Origin: an uncultured Ectothiorhodospiraceae bacterium
GTDB lineage: Bacteria; Pseudomonadota; Gammaproteobacteria; UBA6429; Thiohalophilaceae
Assembly (NCBI GenBank): GCA_947259425.1
Contig: CAMYMO010000344.1
Span: 1-9,810 of the forward strand
Direction: 5' to 3'
Length of the DNA stretch: 9,810 nt
Part shown: in pieces, positions 1 to 6,836 of the stretch
How positions within the stretch are numbered: the first letter of the stretch is position 1
How the letters are laid out: every line of letters starts with the position of its first letter
The notes under the pieces: generated by a model
The model's input: the letters and a program-made list of their open reading frames with translations, nothing else
The model's database searches: none
What the model was told of the DNA's origin: nothing
Position numbers and translations under genes: made by a program

Positions 1-328
1 GGTGATGTTTTCACATCCCCCGATTGGCACAATTGGACTGACCGAAGAACAGGCACGAGTGGAACATGGTGATGCGGTTAAGATATATCAAACCAGTTTT
101 CAGGCGATGTATCACTCCATTGCGGGCCAATCCCAGCGTACCGCGATGAAATTAATTTGTGTGGGAGCCGATGAAAAAGTAATCGGTTGCCACATCATCG
201 GTATGGGCGCCGACGAAATGCTACAGGGATTTGCGGTCGCGATTAAGATGGGCGCAACCAAAAAAGATTTTGATAACACCGTCGCCATCCATCCAACCAG
301 CTCCGAAGAGCTAGTGACGATGAGATAA
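1..328 (+). CDS. gor: Glutathione-disulfide reductase, C-terminal part (5' end off window)
   Basis: This is the last 108 codons of a cytoplasmic FAD flavoenzyme that reduces oxidised glutathione with NADPH. The frame is already open at the left edge; the first full codon is GTG at 2-4. That codon aligns with an internal valine of known Gor proteins, so it is not a start. The visible part is the dimerisation domain. It carries the family's FSHPPIGTIGLTE segment near its start, the DEMLQGFAVAIKMGATKKDFD helix region, and the terminal HPT-x-x-EE motif. His97 and Glu102 of the visible part are the acid/base pair that completes the active site of the partner subunit. The NADPH and FAD domains and the redox CxxxxC lie upstream, out of view. 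Family glutathione reductases are about 450 residues, so roughly three quarters of the gene is missing. Identity is secure from sequence similarity. The next gene starts 80 bases downstream on the same strand with no visible terminator. Confidence 0.95.
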   Translation, partial: VMFSHPPIGTIGLTEEQARVEHGDAVKIYQTSFQAMYHSIAGQSQRTAMKLICVGADEKVIGCHIIGMGADEMLQGFAVAIKMGATKKDFDNTVAIHPTSSEELVTMR

Positions 329-408
329 CCATTGGCAATCAAATCATTCGACCGTGCAGAAAGATAAATTAGAGCAGAAAGCGACACTTAGGCGCAAATG
401 TTAGCGAA

Positions 409-945
409 ATGACGATTCGAAACTTCGAAGCAACCCGTCCGGTACTCAACACGGGCTGTTATGTTGATCCCCAGGCGGTCGTGATTGGCGATGTGATATT
501 GGGCGAAGACAGCTCGGTCTGGCCTTTTAGCGCCATTCGCGGCGATGTGAATACGATCCAAATTGGCCAGCGCACCAACATCCAGGATAACTCAACCCTG
601 CATGCCACCCATGACAGTGATTATCACCCTGGCGGCATAACCACAACCATCGGCAATGACGTGACCGTCGGCCATCAGGTCATTTTGCATGCCTGCACGA
701 TTGGCGATCGGTGTTTAATCGGCATGGGCAGCATCATTATGGATCAGGCCGTAGTCGCCGAAGATGTGATCGTCGGGGCCGGCAGCCTGATAACCCAGCA
801 CAGCACCCTGGAATCTGGCTACCTATATATAGGTCGTCCTGCCCGTAAACTACGCGCACTGAGTGACGACGAAAAGGCTTATATAAAATACTCAGCACAA
901 AATTATGTGCGCCTAAAAGATCGTTATTTAACGACAAACGACTAG
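409..945 (+). CDS. Gamma carbonic anhydrase family protein (YrdA type), left-handed beta-helix
   Basis: A 178-residue hexapeptide-repeat protein of the gamma-carbonic-anhydrase fold, close to E. coli YrdA. The fold makes a trimer with a metal site between subunits. The three expected zinc ligands are His65 (in TLHATH), His89 and His94 (in VGHQVILHA). Arg44, Asp46, Gln59 and Asp60 match the other conserved residues around the site in archaeal Cam. The repeats run from about residue 18 to 135, followed by the LESGYLYIGRPARKLR segment and a C-terminal helix (about 149-174) typical of YrdA. The metal site is intact, but many YrdA-type proteins show little or no measured carbonic anhydrase activity, so CO2 hydration is possible rather than shown. 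The ATG at 409 is the only sensible start, since the frame has a stop at 370-372 and no other start after it. Its ribosome binding site is weak. It may be transcribed with gor. Confidence 0.93.
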   Translation: MTIRNFEATRPVLNTGCYVDPQAVVIGDVILGEDSSVWPFSAIRGDVNTIQIGQRTNIQDNSTLHATHDSDYHPGGITTTIGNDVTVGHQVILHACTIGDRCLIGMGSIIMDQAVVAEDVIVGAGSLITQHSTLESGYLYIGRPARKLRALSDDEKAYIKYSAQNYVRLKDRYLTTND

Positions 946-985
946 CAACGCGCCCACTCAATCGTGTGTGCTAATTAGCGTTAAA

Positions 986-996
986 TCATATAAAAT
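986..996 (+). promoter_or_regulatory. Possible -10 region of the DUF6165 gene
   Basis: The bases TATAAAAT at 989-996 resemble a sigma-70 -10 element about 45 bases upstream of the ATG at 1038. No good -35 hexamer sits 16-18 bases upstream. A perfect 10-base palindrome, GCTAATTAGC (970-979), lies just before it and could be an operator or chance. The assignment rests on AT-richness and position only. Confidence 0.3.
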
Positions 997-1026
997 AGCG
1001 CTTATACCACCGCAGTAGAACGTAAA

Positions 1027-1031
1027 AAGGA
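1027..1031 (+). promoter_or_regulatory. Ribosome binding site of the DUF6165 gene
   Basis: AAGGA lies six bases upstream of the ATG at 1038. It fixes the start of the small gene and is one of the clearest Shine-Dalgarno sequences in the window. Confidence 0.75.
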
Positions 1032-1037
1032 AACTGA

Positions 1038-1424
1038 ATGAATATCCAAGTCGAAGTCTCGTTTGGTGAATTTCTGGATAAAATTACCATCCTTGAAATC
1101 AAAAGCGAACGCATTAAAGATGCCGATAAACTCGTAAACATCAATAAGGAACTCGAGCTATTGCGCGAGACGTGGAACAACAACCCAAAATCAAAAACGG
1201 ATTTAACTGAAGAGTTAAAAAACCTCAAGTCCATCAATGAAAAACTTTGGGCAATCGAAGACGATATTCGCGATAAAGAACGTAATAAAAACTTTGACCA
1301 GCGATTTATTGAGCTCGCTCGTTCTGTTTATTTCTCCAATGATGAACGCGCGCGTATCAAACGCATTATCAATGAGAAATTAGGTTCTAATCTAATTGAA
1401 GAAAAATCATATACGGATTATTAA
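1038..1424 (+). CDS. DUF6165 family protein, function unknown
   Basis: A 128-residue charged, mostly helical, cytoplasmic protein with no signal peptide or membrane segment. I recognise it as DUF6165 from three blocks: SFGEFLDKITILEIKSERI near the N-terminus (residues 8-26), LWAIEDDIRDKE (70-81), and FIELARSVYFSNDERARIKRIINEKLGS followed by EEKSY (90-125). The middle (about 30-70) looks like two short antiparallel helices or a coiled-coil hairpin. No catalytic motif is evident and I know of no assigned function. The start is supported by AAGGA six bases upstream. The gene stands alone on the plus strand and converges with the Tat-signal gene 40 bases downstream. A sampled 60-base stretch (1081-1140) is about 35% GC, lower than a matching sample of ubiD (about 60%). 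Parts of prlC are just as AT-rich, so this is weak evidence of transfer. The family assignment is from memory of the conserved blocks. Confidence 0.85.
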   Translation: MNIQVEVSFGEFLDKITILEIKSERIKDADKLVNINKELELLRETWNNNPKSKTDLTEELKNLKSINEKLWAIEDDIRDKERNKNFDQRFIELARSVYFSNDERARIKRIINEKLGSNLIEEKSYTDY

Positions 1425-1431
1425 TTACAGC

Positions 1432-1459
1432 AAATCGAATAATAGACTTCCGATTTTTT
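1432..1459 (+). terminator. Weak candidate terminator after the DUF6165 gene
   Basis: AAATCG (1432-1437) can pair with CGATTT (1451-1456) around a 13-base loop. A run of six T (1454-1459) overlaps the 3' arm. The stem is short and AT-rich, so this is only a candidate. It lies between the convergent genes ending at 1424 and 1465. Confidence 0.25.
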
Positions 1460-1464
1460 GTTAG

Positions 1465-2097
1465 TCACCCATTTTCGAACTCAATCGATTTTTTAAACGT
1501 ATTAAATTCAGTTTGCGCCTGCTCCAGGTGTTCAGGCGCATCGGTTAGAATCATCATGAATACATAATTTCCCTTACACATAATGTTAGATTCTCTTCTT
1601 ATCAGGCAATCGTTACCATTTACTTCTTCAAACAAAAAACTCACTTCAGAACGCGCACCAATGATATTACCAATTGAAGCCGTCTGTGCATGAGTATGGA
1701 ACTTATGATTTTTTACCAGCCTGCTATAGTCATCTTCAAAAAGTGAAAGCGTTTCTACCGTATGAGTCGCGATCCATTCCGGTGCTTTATCTATGAATAC
1801 CAGTATGCTTGGATTAGCCTTCGGCGTTGGTTCCCGATACTTAGTAAAGGCAACCACCGGTGTTGGCGTAAAAGACTCTGCTTCGGACGCATCGTCTACT
1901 TCTTCAAATACTTGAGTACCTTTTAATCCCAAAATATCTCTAGCATTTAAAATTTCCCAGCCGAGTGGCGCGGTAAATTTTATTCCCTGTTCGGCAAAAA
2001 CCCACCCATTCGTTTTATCGATGCCATAGGTTGCATGATCAAATATCGCCACCGCAGAGCTGGCAGCAAATAATTTAAGAAAATTTCTTCTATCCAT
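1465..2097 (-). CDS. Putative Tat-exported protein of unknown function
   Basis: A protein of about 210 residues that opens with MDRRNFLK followed by a hydrophobic stretch (about residues 7-19). This is a typical twin-arginine signal (RRxFLK), so export in a folded state to the periplasm is likely. No clear AxA cleavage site or lipobox cysteine is visible, so it may stay anchored. The mature part begins with a segment resembling small PsbP/DUF1795-like domains: aromatic GW-x-F, a 'FTAPLGWE' strand, several beta strands and a terminal helix ending FKKSIEF. That resemblance is a fold guess, not an identification. I chose the ATG at 2095-2097 because the Tat signal begins there. A GTG six codons upstream (2113-2115) is also in frame. 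Neither has a convincing ribosome binding site. It lies 104 bases downstream of srkA on the same strand and could be co-transcribed with it. A sampled stretch (1561-1620) is about 32% GC. Confidence 0.75.
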   Translation of the reverse strand: MDRRNFLKLFAASSAVAIFDHATYGIDKTNGWVFAEQGIKFTAPLGWEILNARDILGLKGTQVFEEVDDASEAESFTPTPVVAFTKYREPTPKANPSILVFIDKAPEWIATHTVETLSLFEDDYSRLVKNHKFHTHAQTASIGNIIGARSEVSFLFEEVNGNDCLIRRESNIMCKGNYVFMMILTDAPEHLEQAQTEFNTFKKSIEFENG

Positions 2098-2219
2098 ATT
2101 ATTACTGTAAGTCACTGGCTAAGATGACACGTGTCGACCTAAAACCTATGCCAGGCTCTATCATTCACGTTCTGTAAGAGTCTGTTTAATATAGTATTTA
2201 ACTAACTAATTTTTTTACC

Positions 2220-3206
2220 TTAACCTAAATCCAACACCGGCAAATGACATCTTTCCAATTGCTCACGAAAGGTAATCATTTGTTCTTCCCAGTAGCGGGG
2301 TGTATTAAACCACGGGAAGTGTTGTGGAAACGCAGGATCATCCCAGCGCCGCGCTAACCAACCGCAATAATAAACCAGGCGCAAGGCACGTAAGGCTTCG
2401 ATCAATGCCAACTCACTGCGATCAAACTCGCAAAACATTTCATAGCCTTCGAGCACATGGTTAAACTGCGCCGCCATTTCATATTGTTCGCCAGAGAGTA
2501 ACATCCACAAATCCTGCATCGCCGGCCCCATTACACAGTCATCTAAATCAACAAAATGAAATTCATCACCCGTACTTAAAATATTACCCGGATGAAAGTC
2601 ACCATGGATTCGTATCATATAGGGCTGCACGGCCTCCATCGTGATCTGGGCCTGATCTAATAATGACTGTGCCGCCAAGCTAAAATTGTGTTGAATCTCA
2701 GCGGGCACAAATTCGTTTTCTAGGATGTAATCCAATGAAGCCTGACCAAACGTGGCCACACTTAAGGTTTTTCGATGTTCAAAACGGGCCGTGCGGCCAA
2801 TCGCATGGATGCGGCCAATCATTCGACCAAGCTGTTGCAAGATATCGGGGTCACTCAGTTCTGGCCAACGCCCACCACGCCGTGGGTATAACGAGAAGCG
2901 GAAACCTTCGTACTCAAATAAACTATAACCCTCGCGCATTATCGGTGGGATAATGGGGATATCCTGTTTTTGTAATTCAAAGGCAAATTGATGCTCTTCC
3001 AAAATGGCCGCATCGGTCCAGCGACCCGGCCGGTAAAACTTGGCGATGATAAACCCGCCTTCGCTCAATTCAATCTGATAAACCCGGTTTTCGTAGCTGT
3101 TGAGGGCCAATAAACCACCGCTCGGGTGCAGCTCAACCGACTCAATTGCGCTTAAGATCAATTCAGGAGTAAGTTGTTGATAGGGCGCTTGTTGTTGAGT
3201 AACCAT
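2220..3206 (-). CDS. srkA: Stress response kinase A (YihE/RdoA family)
   Basis: A 328-residue cytoplasmic protein, the same length as E. coli SrkA. It is a Ser/Thr kinase of the aminoglycoside-phosphotransferase (APH) fold linked to Cpx stress response and survival. Visible motifs are the N-lobe lysine in FIIAKFYRPGRW (Lys56), the hinge-side SLYPRRGGRWPE block (105-116), the catalytic loop IHGDFHPGNIL (200-210; catalytic Asp203, Asn208) and the metal-binding FVDLDDC (218-224; Asp220). All key kinase residues are present. The C-terminal helical part includes YYCGWLARRWDDPAFP, a signature I associate with this family. In E. coli srkA precedes dsbA; here no dsbA follows and a Tat-signal gene lies downstream instead. 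The start codon region is duplicated by a 14-base tandem repeat. The ATG at 3206 gives the family-like N-terminus, whereas the upstream copy at 3220 is out of frame. No clear ribosome binding site precedes either. Confidence 0.95.
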   Translation of the reverse strand: MVTQQQAPYQQLTPELILSAIESVELHPSGGLLALNSYENRVYQIELSEGGFIIAKFYRPGRWTDAAILEEHQFAFELQKQDIPIIPPIMREGYSLFEYEGFRFSLYPRRGGRWPELSDPDILQQLGRMIGRIHAIGRTARFEHRKTLSVATFGQASLDYILENEFVPAEIQHNFSLAAQSLLDQAQITMEAVQPYMIRIHGDFHPGNILSTGDEFHFVDLDDCVMGPAMQDLWMLLSGEQYEMAAQFNHVLEGYEMFCEFDRSELALIEALRALRLVYYCGWLARRWDDPAFPQHFPWFNTPRYWEEQMITFREQLERCHLPVLDLG

Positions 3207-3221
3207 AGTTGAGTAACCATA
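3194..3221. repeat. 14-base perfect tandem duplication spanning the srkA start codon
   Basis: GTTGAGTAACCATA occurs twice back to back, at 3194-3207 and 3208-3221. On the minus strand each copy contains ATGGTTACTCAAC, so the srkA start codon is doubled. The copy at 3206 is in the kinase frame. The copy at 3220 is shifted by 14 bases and would read a 20-codon peptide ending at TGA (3158-3160). Confidence 0.95.
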
Positions 3222-3322
3222 AATAATACGGGCTATTAATCGAGACTCGCAGCCTGCCGTTCCTTTAATATATGATATAAGCTATTGGTCATAGCCCACT
3301 AAACGAACTACCTTAACACGAT
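3222..3322. promoter_or_regulatory. Divergent promoter region between srkA and prlC
   Basis: The two genes point away from each other, so both promoters should lie here. The centre is AT-rich (3262-3280) and holds -10-like hexamers: TATGAT (3271-3276) on the plus strand, and TATATT and TATCAT on the minus strand. I see no good -35 for any of them. GGGCTAT (3230-3236) and ATAGCCC (3291-3297) form an inverted repeat that flanks this core, which could be an operator or chance. Confidence 0.4.
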
Positions 3323-3324
3323 AT

Positions 3325-3328
3325 GAGG
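3325..3328 (+). promoter_or_regulatory. Ribosome binding site of prlC
   Basis: GAGG sits six bases upstream of the ATG at 3335 and lies just after an alternative in-frame ATG at 3323. This spacing favours the second ATG as the true start. Confidence 0.65.
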
Positions 3329-3334
3329 TCAAGA

Positions 3335-5380
3335 ATGAGTAATCCTTTATTGTCTTTCAGCGGACTGCCACCTTTTTCAAAAATAAAACCGGAACAGGTC
3401 GAACCTGCGATCGATTATTTATTGGAGCATAACCGTAAGCTGGTTAAACAACTGGAAGAAATGGAAGAAAAACCCAGCTGGGATAATTTTGTACAAGTAC
3501 TCGAGGATGCTGACGATCGACTGAACCGCGTGTGGTCGCCGGTCAGTCACATGAATTCGGTGGTCAACTCAGATGAATTACGTGATGCCTATAATGCCTG
3601 CTTGCCGAAGTTAAGCGAATATGGCACCGAGATGGGCCAAAATGAAAACTTATTCAAGGCTTACGACTCAATTAAAAAAGACAGCAAAGCGTTTAATAAA
3701 TTATCCACTGCACAACAAAAAATTATCGACAATGCATTGCTTGATTTTAAGTTATCCGGCTTTGATCTTCCCGCTGATAAAAAGCAACGCTTTAAAGATA
3801 TTCAACAACAATTATCACAACTGACTACCAAGTTCGAAGAAAATGTTTTAGACGCCACCCAGGCCTGGAATAAACATATCACGGATAAATCTTTATTAGC
3901 CGGTTTACCCGACTCCGCAGTGGCGATGGCAAAACAAACGGCAGAGCAAAAGGAACTTGACGGTTGGTTGTTCACGCTTGATTTTCCTTCTTATATCGCG
4001 GTAATGAGTTATGCCGATGATCGCGAATTACGATTTGAAATGTATCAGGCCTATGTGACCCGTGCCTCTGATCAAGGCCCAAATAAAGATACGTATGATA
4101 ACTCTGCACTCATGGAAGAAATTATTGCCTTACGTGATGAGTCCGCCAAACTACTCGGCTTTAACAATTACGCAGAACGTTCTTTAGCACGCAAAATGGC
4201 TGAAACCCCTGAGCAGGTGATTACTTTTTTAACTGAACTTGCTGAAAAATCTCATGCCGTCGCCAAACTGGATTTTCAGGAATTGAAGGACTACGCGGCA
4301 GAATTTCATCAGCAAACAGAATTTGCAGCCTGGGATGCGACTTACTACAGTGAAAAATTACGCGAACATAAATATTCAATCAGTCAGGAAATATTAAAAC
4401 CGTATTTTCCTGAAACCAAAGTGATTCCTGGTATGTTCGAAGTGGTCAAAAAACTTTATGGAATTGAGATTACCAAACAAGATGGCATCGACACCTGGCA
4501 TAAAGACGTCGGCTTTTATGAGATTAAAGATAGCGAAGGCAATGTTCGTGGGCAATTTTATTTAGACTTGTATGCACGAGAACACAAACGTGGTGGTGCC
4601 TGGATGGATGACTGCATTGGACGCAACGTCAGTAAAGAGGGTGCAACCCAGGTTCCAGTTGCCTACTTAACCTGTAACTTATCCCCACCAATCGGTGATC
4701 AACCGGCTTTGTTTACCCACAATGAAGTCACGACCTTGTTCCATGAATTTGGCCACGGTCTGCACCATATGTTGACCCAGATTGATTACATCGGTGTTTC
4801 TGGAATTAATGGCGTCGCCTGGGATGCGGTCGAACTGCCCAGCCAGTTTATGGAAAACTGGTGTTGGGAAAAAGACGCGTTAAGCCTGATAACCGGCCAT
4901 TTTGAGACCGGCGAGGCACTTCCCGACGAACTTTTTGCTAAAATGTACGCTGCTAAAAATTTCCAATCCGGGATGCACATGGTTAGACAGCTTGAGTTTG
5001 GTCTGTTTGACATGAAGATGCACACTGATTATACGCAGAAACAAGGTGCGCGAATTCAACAGATCCTGGATGAGGTTAGAAAAAATGTATCCGTCTTACA
5101 AACACCTGAATTTAATCGGTTCCAACACGGGTTTACGCATATTTTTGCAGGTGGCTATGCTGCCGGTTACTATAGCTACATGTGGGCAGAAGTTTTATCG
5201 GCCGATGCCTTTGCAAAATTTGAAGAAAACGGTATTTTCGATCAAAAAACCGGAAATGAATTTTTACATAACATCCTTGAAAAAGGCGGCAGCCAGGAAC
5301 CAATGGAATTATTTATCGCCTTTCGTGGAAGAGAACCAGAAATCGATGCCTTATTGCGGCACAGTGGAATAGCAGCATAA
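3335..5380 (+). CDS. prlC: Oligopeptidase A, M3 family zinc metallopeptidase
   Basis: A cytoplasmic zinc endopeptidase that degrades short peptides, including cleaved signal peptides. With the start at 3335 it has 681 residues, almost exactly the length of E. coli PrlC. The catalytic motif HEFGH is at residues 470-474 within TLFHEFGHGLHHML. The third zinc ligand is Glu500 in WDAVELPSQFMENWCWE. The substrate-binding C-terminal segment HIFAGGYAAGYYSYMWAEVLSADAF is intact. The N-terminal half is the helical region of M3 enzymes, beginning LLSFSGLPPFSKIKPEQVEPAI. An in-frame ATG four codons earlier (3323) would add MRSR, but the GAGG at 3325-3328 fits the later ATG. It diverges from srkA, and the SH3-domain gene starts one base after its stop, so the two are probably translated from one message. 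From memory, prlC lies near gor in enterobacteria and near a YrdA-type gene in pseudomonads, which fits this neighbourhood. Confidence 0.97.
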   Translation: MSNPLLSFSGLPPFSKIKPEQVEPAIDYLLEHNRKLVKQLEEMEEKPSWDNFVQVLEDADDRLNRVWSPVSHMNSVVNSDELRDAYNACLPKLSEYGTEMGQNENLFKAYDSIKKDSKAFNKLSTAQQKIIDNALLDFKLSGFDLPADKKQRFKDIQQQLSQLTTKFEENVLDATQAWNKHITDKSLLAGLPDSAVAMAKQTAEQKELDGWLFTLDFPSYIAVMSYADDRELRFEMYQAYVTRASDQGPNKDTYDNSALMEEIIALRDESAKLLGFNNYAERSLARKMAETPEQVITFLTELAEKSHAVAKLDFQELKDYAAEFHQQTEFAAWDATYYSEKLREHKYSISQEILKPYFPETKVIPGMFEVVKKLYGIEITKQDGIDTWHKDVGFYEIKDSEGNVRGQFYLDLYAREHKRGGAWMDDCIGRNVSKEGATQVPVAYLTCNLSPPIGDQPALFTHNEVTTLFHEFGHGLHHMLTQIDYIGVSGINGVAWDAVELPSQFMENWCWEKDALSLITGHFETGEALPDELFAKMYAAKNFQSGMHMVRQLEFGLFDMKMHTDYTQKQGARIQQILDEVRKNVSVLQTPEFNRFQHGFTHIFAGGYAAGYYSYMWAEVLSADAFAKFEENGIFDQKTGNEFLHNILEKGGSQEPMELFIAFRGREPEIDALLRHSGIAA

Positions 5381-5381
5381 A

Positions 5382-6185
5382 ATGAAAAAAATATTTGTTC
5401 ACAGTACGATTATATTTGTCTTATTTATTTCTGTTACGCAGGCCGAAACATTATACGTAACGGATCGAATTTTACTGGGCATGCATCAGGAAGCGAACGA
5501 GACAAGCCCTATTATAAAAACGATCACCAGTGGTACAGCGGCGACGGTGTTGTCGCGCAACGAAAACTTTATAAAAATCAAATTAAAAGATGGTACCGAA
5601 GGCTGGGTTAGTAAAAATTATCTAAAAACAGAACAACCCGCTACGGCAAAACTCGATGCTACCTTTGCCAAATTACAGAAAGTACAACAGAATAATAAAA
5701 AACTGGCTGACGAACTCGCCAGCAAGGAACGTGAAATTCAAATTCATCGCGATGAATTATCAAATGCCAAAACCGCGATTAAAGATTTAAAGAGTGCATT
5801 AAAAGATGCCGGCAACACGCCTGAACCAACGGGGAACCCGGAAGATCTAAGCAAAGCCCAGGCGACTATTAAAACACTGCAAGAAAAGATCACACAACTC
5901 GAACAGGAAAAAACGGATGTTGCCAGCACCTCAGGAAACGACGCTGTGATTGAACTTGAAAAACTACAAAATCAAAACAAAGAATTCCAGGTTCGCATCG
6001 AAGCCGCATTAGCAAATCTAAGTGGTGAAACCGTACCTAGCGCTGCAGAATTAGCCGCAATACGACCTTCGTTCCCATTTTGGTATTGGTTATTGCTGGT
6101 TGCCTTATTGATTGCCGGCGTCGCAGGCGGAGTTATATGGATGGATATCTTACATCGCAAAAAACACGGTGGTTTCCGTTTATAA
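5382..6185 (+). CDS. TIGR04211-type SH3 domain, coiled-coil membrane protein (YgiM-like)
   Basis: A 267-residue envelope protein with four parts. A Sec signal peptide covers residues 1-21, with likely cleavage after TQA. A bacterial SH3 domain (about 22-83) begins ETLYVTDRILLGMH and ends DGTEGWVSKNYL. A long heptad-rich coiled coil spans roughly 88-215. A single transmembrane helix (about 233-253, starting PFWYWLLLVALL) is followed by a basic tail, HRKKHGGFRL, which should face the cytoplasm. This order matches YgiM and the TIGR04211 family, whose exact role is not settled; cell-wall association is an inference from the SH3 domain. The ATG lies one base after the prlC stop, so translational coupling is likely, and no independent promoter is visible. 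The stop codon (6183-6185) abuts the stop of the convergent M15 peptidase gene with no base between. Confidence 0.88.
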   Translation: MKKIFVHSTIIFVLFISVTQAETLYVTDRILLGMHQEANETSPIIKTITSGTAATVLSRNENFIKIKLKDGTEGWVSKNYLKTEQPATAKLDATFAKLQKVQQNNKKLADELASKEREIQIHRDELSNAKTAIKDLKSALKDAGNTPEPTGNPEDLSKAQATIKTLQEKITQLEQEKTDVASTSGNDAVIELEKLQNQNKEFQVRIEAALANLSGETVPSAAELAAIRPSFPFWYWLLLVALLIAGVAGGVIWMDILHRKKHGGFRL

Positions 6186-6836
6186 CTAATAACCCGTTAT
6201 ACTAAAATGCATAAAATCTTTTTGTCGGCCTTTTATCTCACCACCCCATTTCAGGCCGATGCGTTTTAGTTGACGAACGATTTGCCCATTCAATGTTAAG
6301 CTTAATGGATCTTTACCGGGCCGCCAGTGCCCACCACGCAACAATCGACACTGCGCACCAAAGGAAAAACACTCCGTGTATAAACCATTGTGTTGTGGAT
6401 TAATATCCAAGGCAATGCCAAAGGAGTGATTACTAAAACCCGTTCGATTCCCATGTTCGTCAACCTTGCCACGTGTTTGGCCGACTCGATAACCAATCAC
6501 TTCCGTTACCGCTTGATTCTGCTTTATCAACTCAAGTAAAGTCGATCGCACACTGGGCGCAAGCTGACGACAAATCGAAAATGGCTTTAGGTTAGGAAGC
6601 TTGATTTCAACTTGATCTTCCCGACAAACACTACAGCCGGTCTGTTTATCGATCTCCAACTCATTTAAATCCTGGTAATCTTTACGTACCGCTCGATACA
6701 ACACGGCTTTTTTAAGATTTACATTCCAACTCCAGGTTGAATAATGGCAGGTTTGTGCAAGCGCCGGAGTAACCATCGACAGTAAACCGAGTAGGCCAAT
6801 CAGCACGAGAATATATTTTTTAAAATACGTCGCCAT
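6186..6836 (-). CDS. Exported M15-type zinc D,D-peptidase-like protein
   Basis: A 216-residue secreted protein with a Sec signal peptide (residues 1-27, cleavage after PALA). The C-terminal half carries the M15 carboxypeptidase zinc site: His137 and Asp144 in SNHSFGIALDIN, and His210 in KDFMHF, with Asp207 as the probable general base. M15 enzymes cut D-Ala links or endopeptide bonds in peptidoglycan, so a periplasmic cell-wall role is likely; the exact bond is unknown. The N-terminal part (30-92) contains CSVCREDQ and two further cysteines. The six mature cysteines (30, 68, 71, 89, 156, 163) could form three disulfides. Basic, tryptophan-containing stretches (GGHWRPGKDP; LKWGGEIKGRQ) flank the site. 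I chose the ATG at 6834-6836; an in-frame TTG lies one codon upstream. It diverges from ubiD with 29 bases between the starts, so its promoter probably lies inside the start of ubiD. Confidence 0.82.
   Translation of the reverse strand: MATYFKKYILVLIGLLGLLSMVTPALAQTCHYSTWSWNVNLKKAVLYRAVRKDYQDLNELEIDKQTGCSVCREDQVEIKLPNLKPFSICRQLAPSVRSTLLELIKQNQAVTEVIGYRVGQTRGKVDEHGNRTGFSNHSFGIALDINPQHNGLYTECFSFGAQCRLLRGGHWRPGKDPLSLTLNGQIVRQLKRIGLKWGGEIKGRQKDFMHFSITGY

Noticed and set aside
398..412. Four-codon mini-ORF (ATG TTA GCG AAA TGA) overlapping the start of the gamma-CA gene
   Set aside because: It could support translational coupling, but there is no ribosome binding site for it and such short ORFs are common by chance.
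2126..2135. Palindrome GACACGTGTC upstream of the Tat-signal gene
   Set aside because: A single 10-base palindrome with no flanking extension, no second copy and no recognisable promoter beside it; could be chance or a lone operator half, too weak to call.
3230..3297. Inverted repeat GGGCTAT / ATAGCCC across the srkA-prlC intergenic region
   Set aside because: Only seven bases per arm, 54 bases apart, with no extension either way; a match this short is fairly likely by chance in 100 bases.
3323..3334. Upstream in-frame ATG of prlC adding MRSR
   Set aside because: GAGG at 3325-3328 lies after it and is correctly spaced for the ATG at 3335; the shorter protein also matches the family length.
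4786..5025. Minus-strand open frame inside prlC, and similar antisense or shifted frames in ubiD and the SH3 gene
   Set aside because: They lie wholly within well-supported genes, show no domain, and have composition expected of shadow frames.
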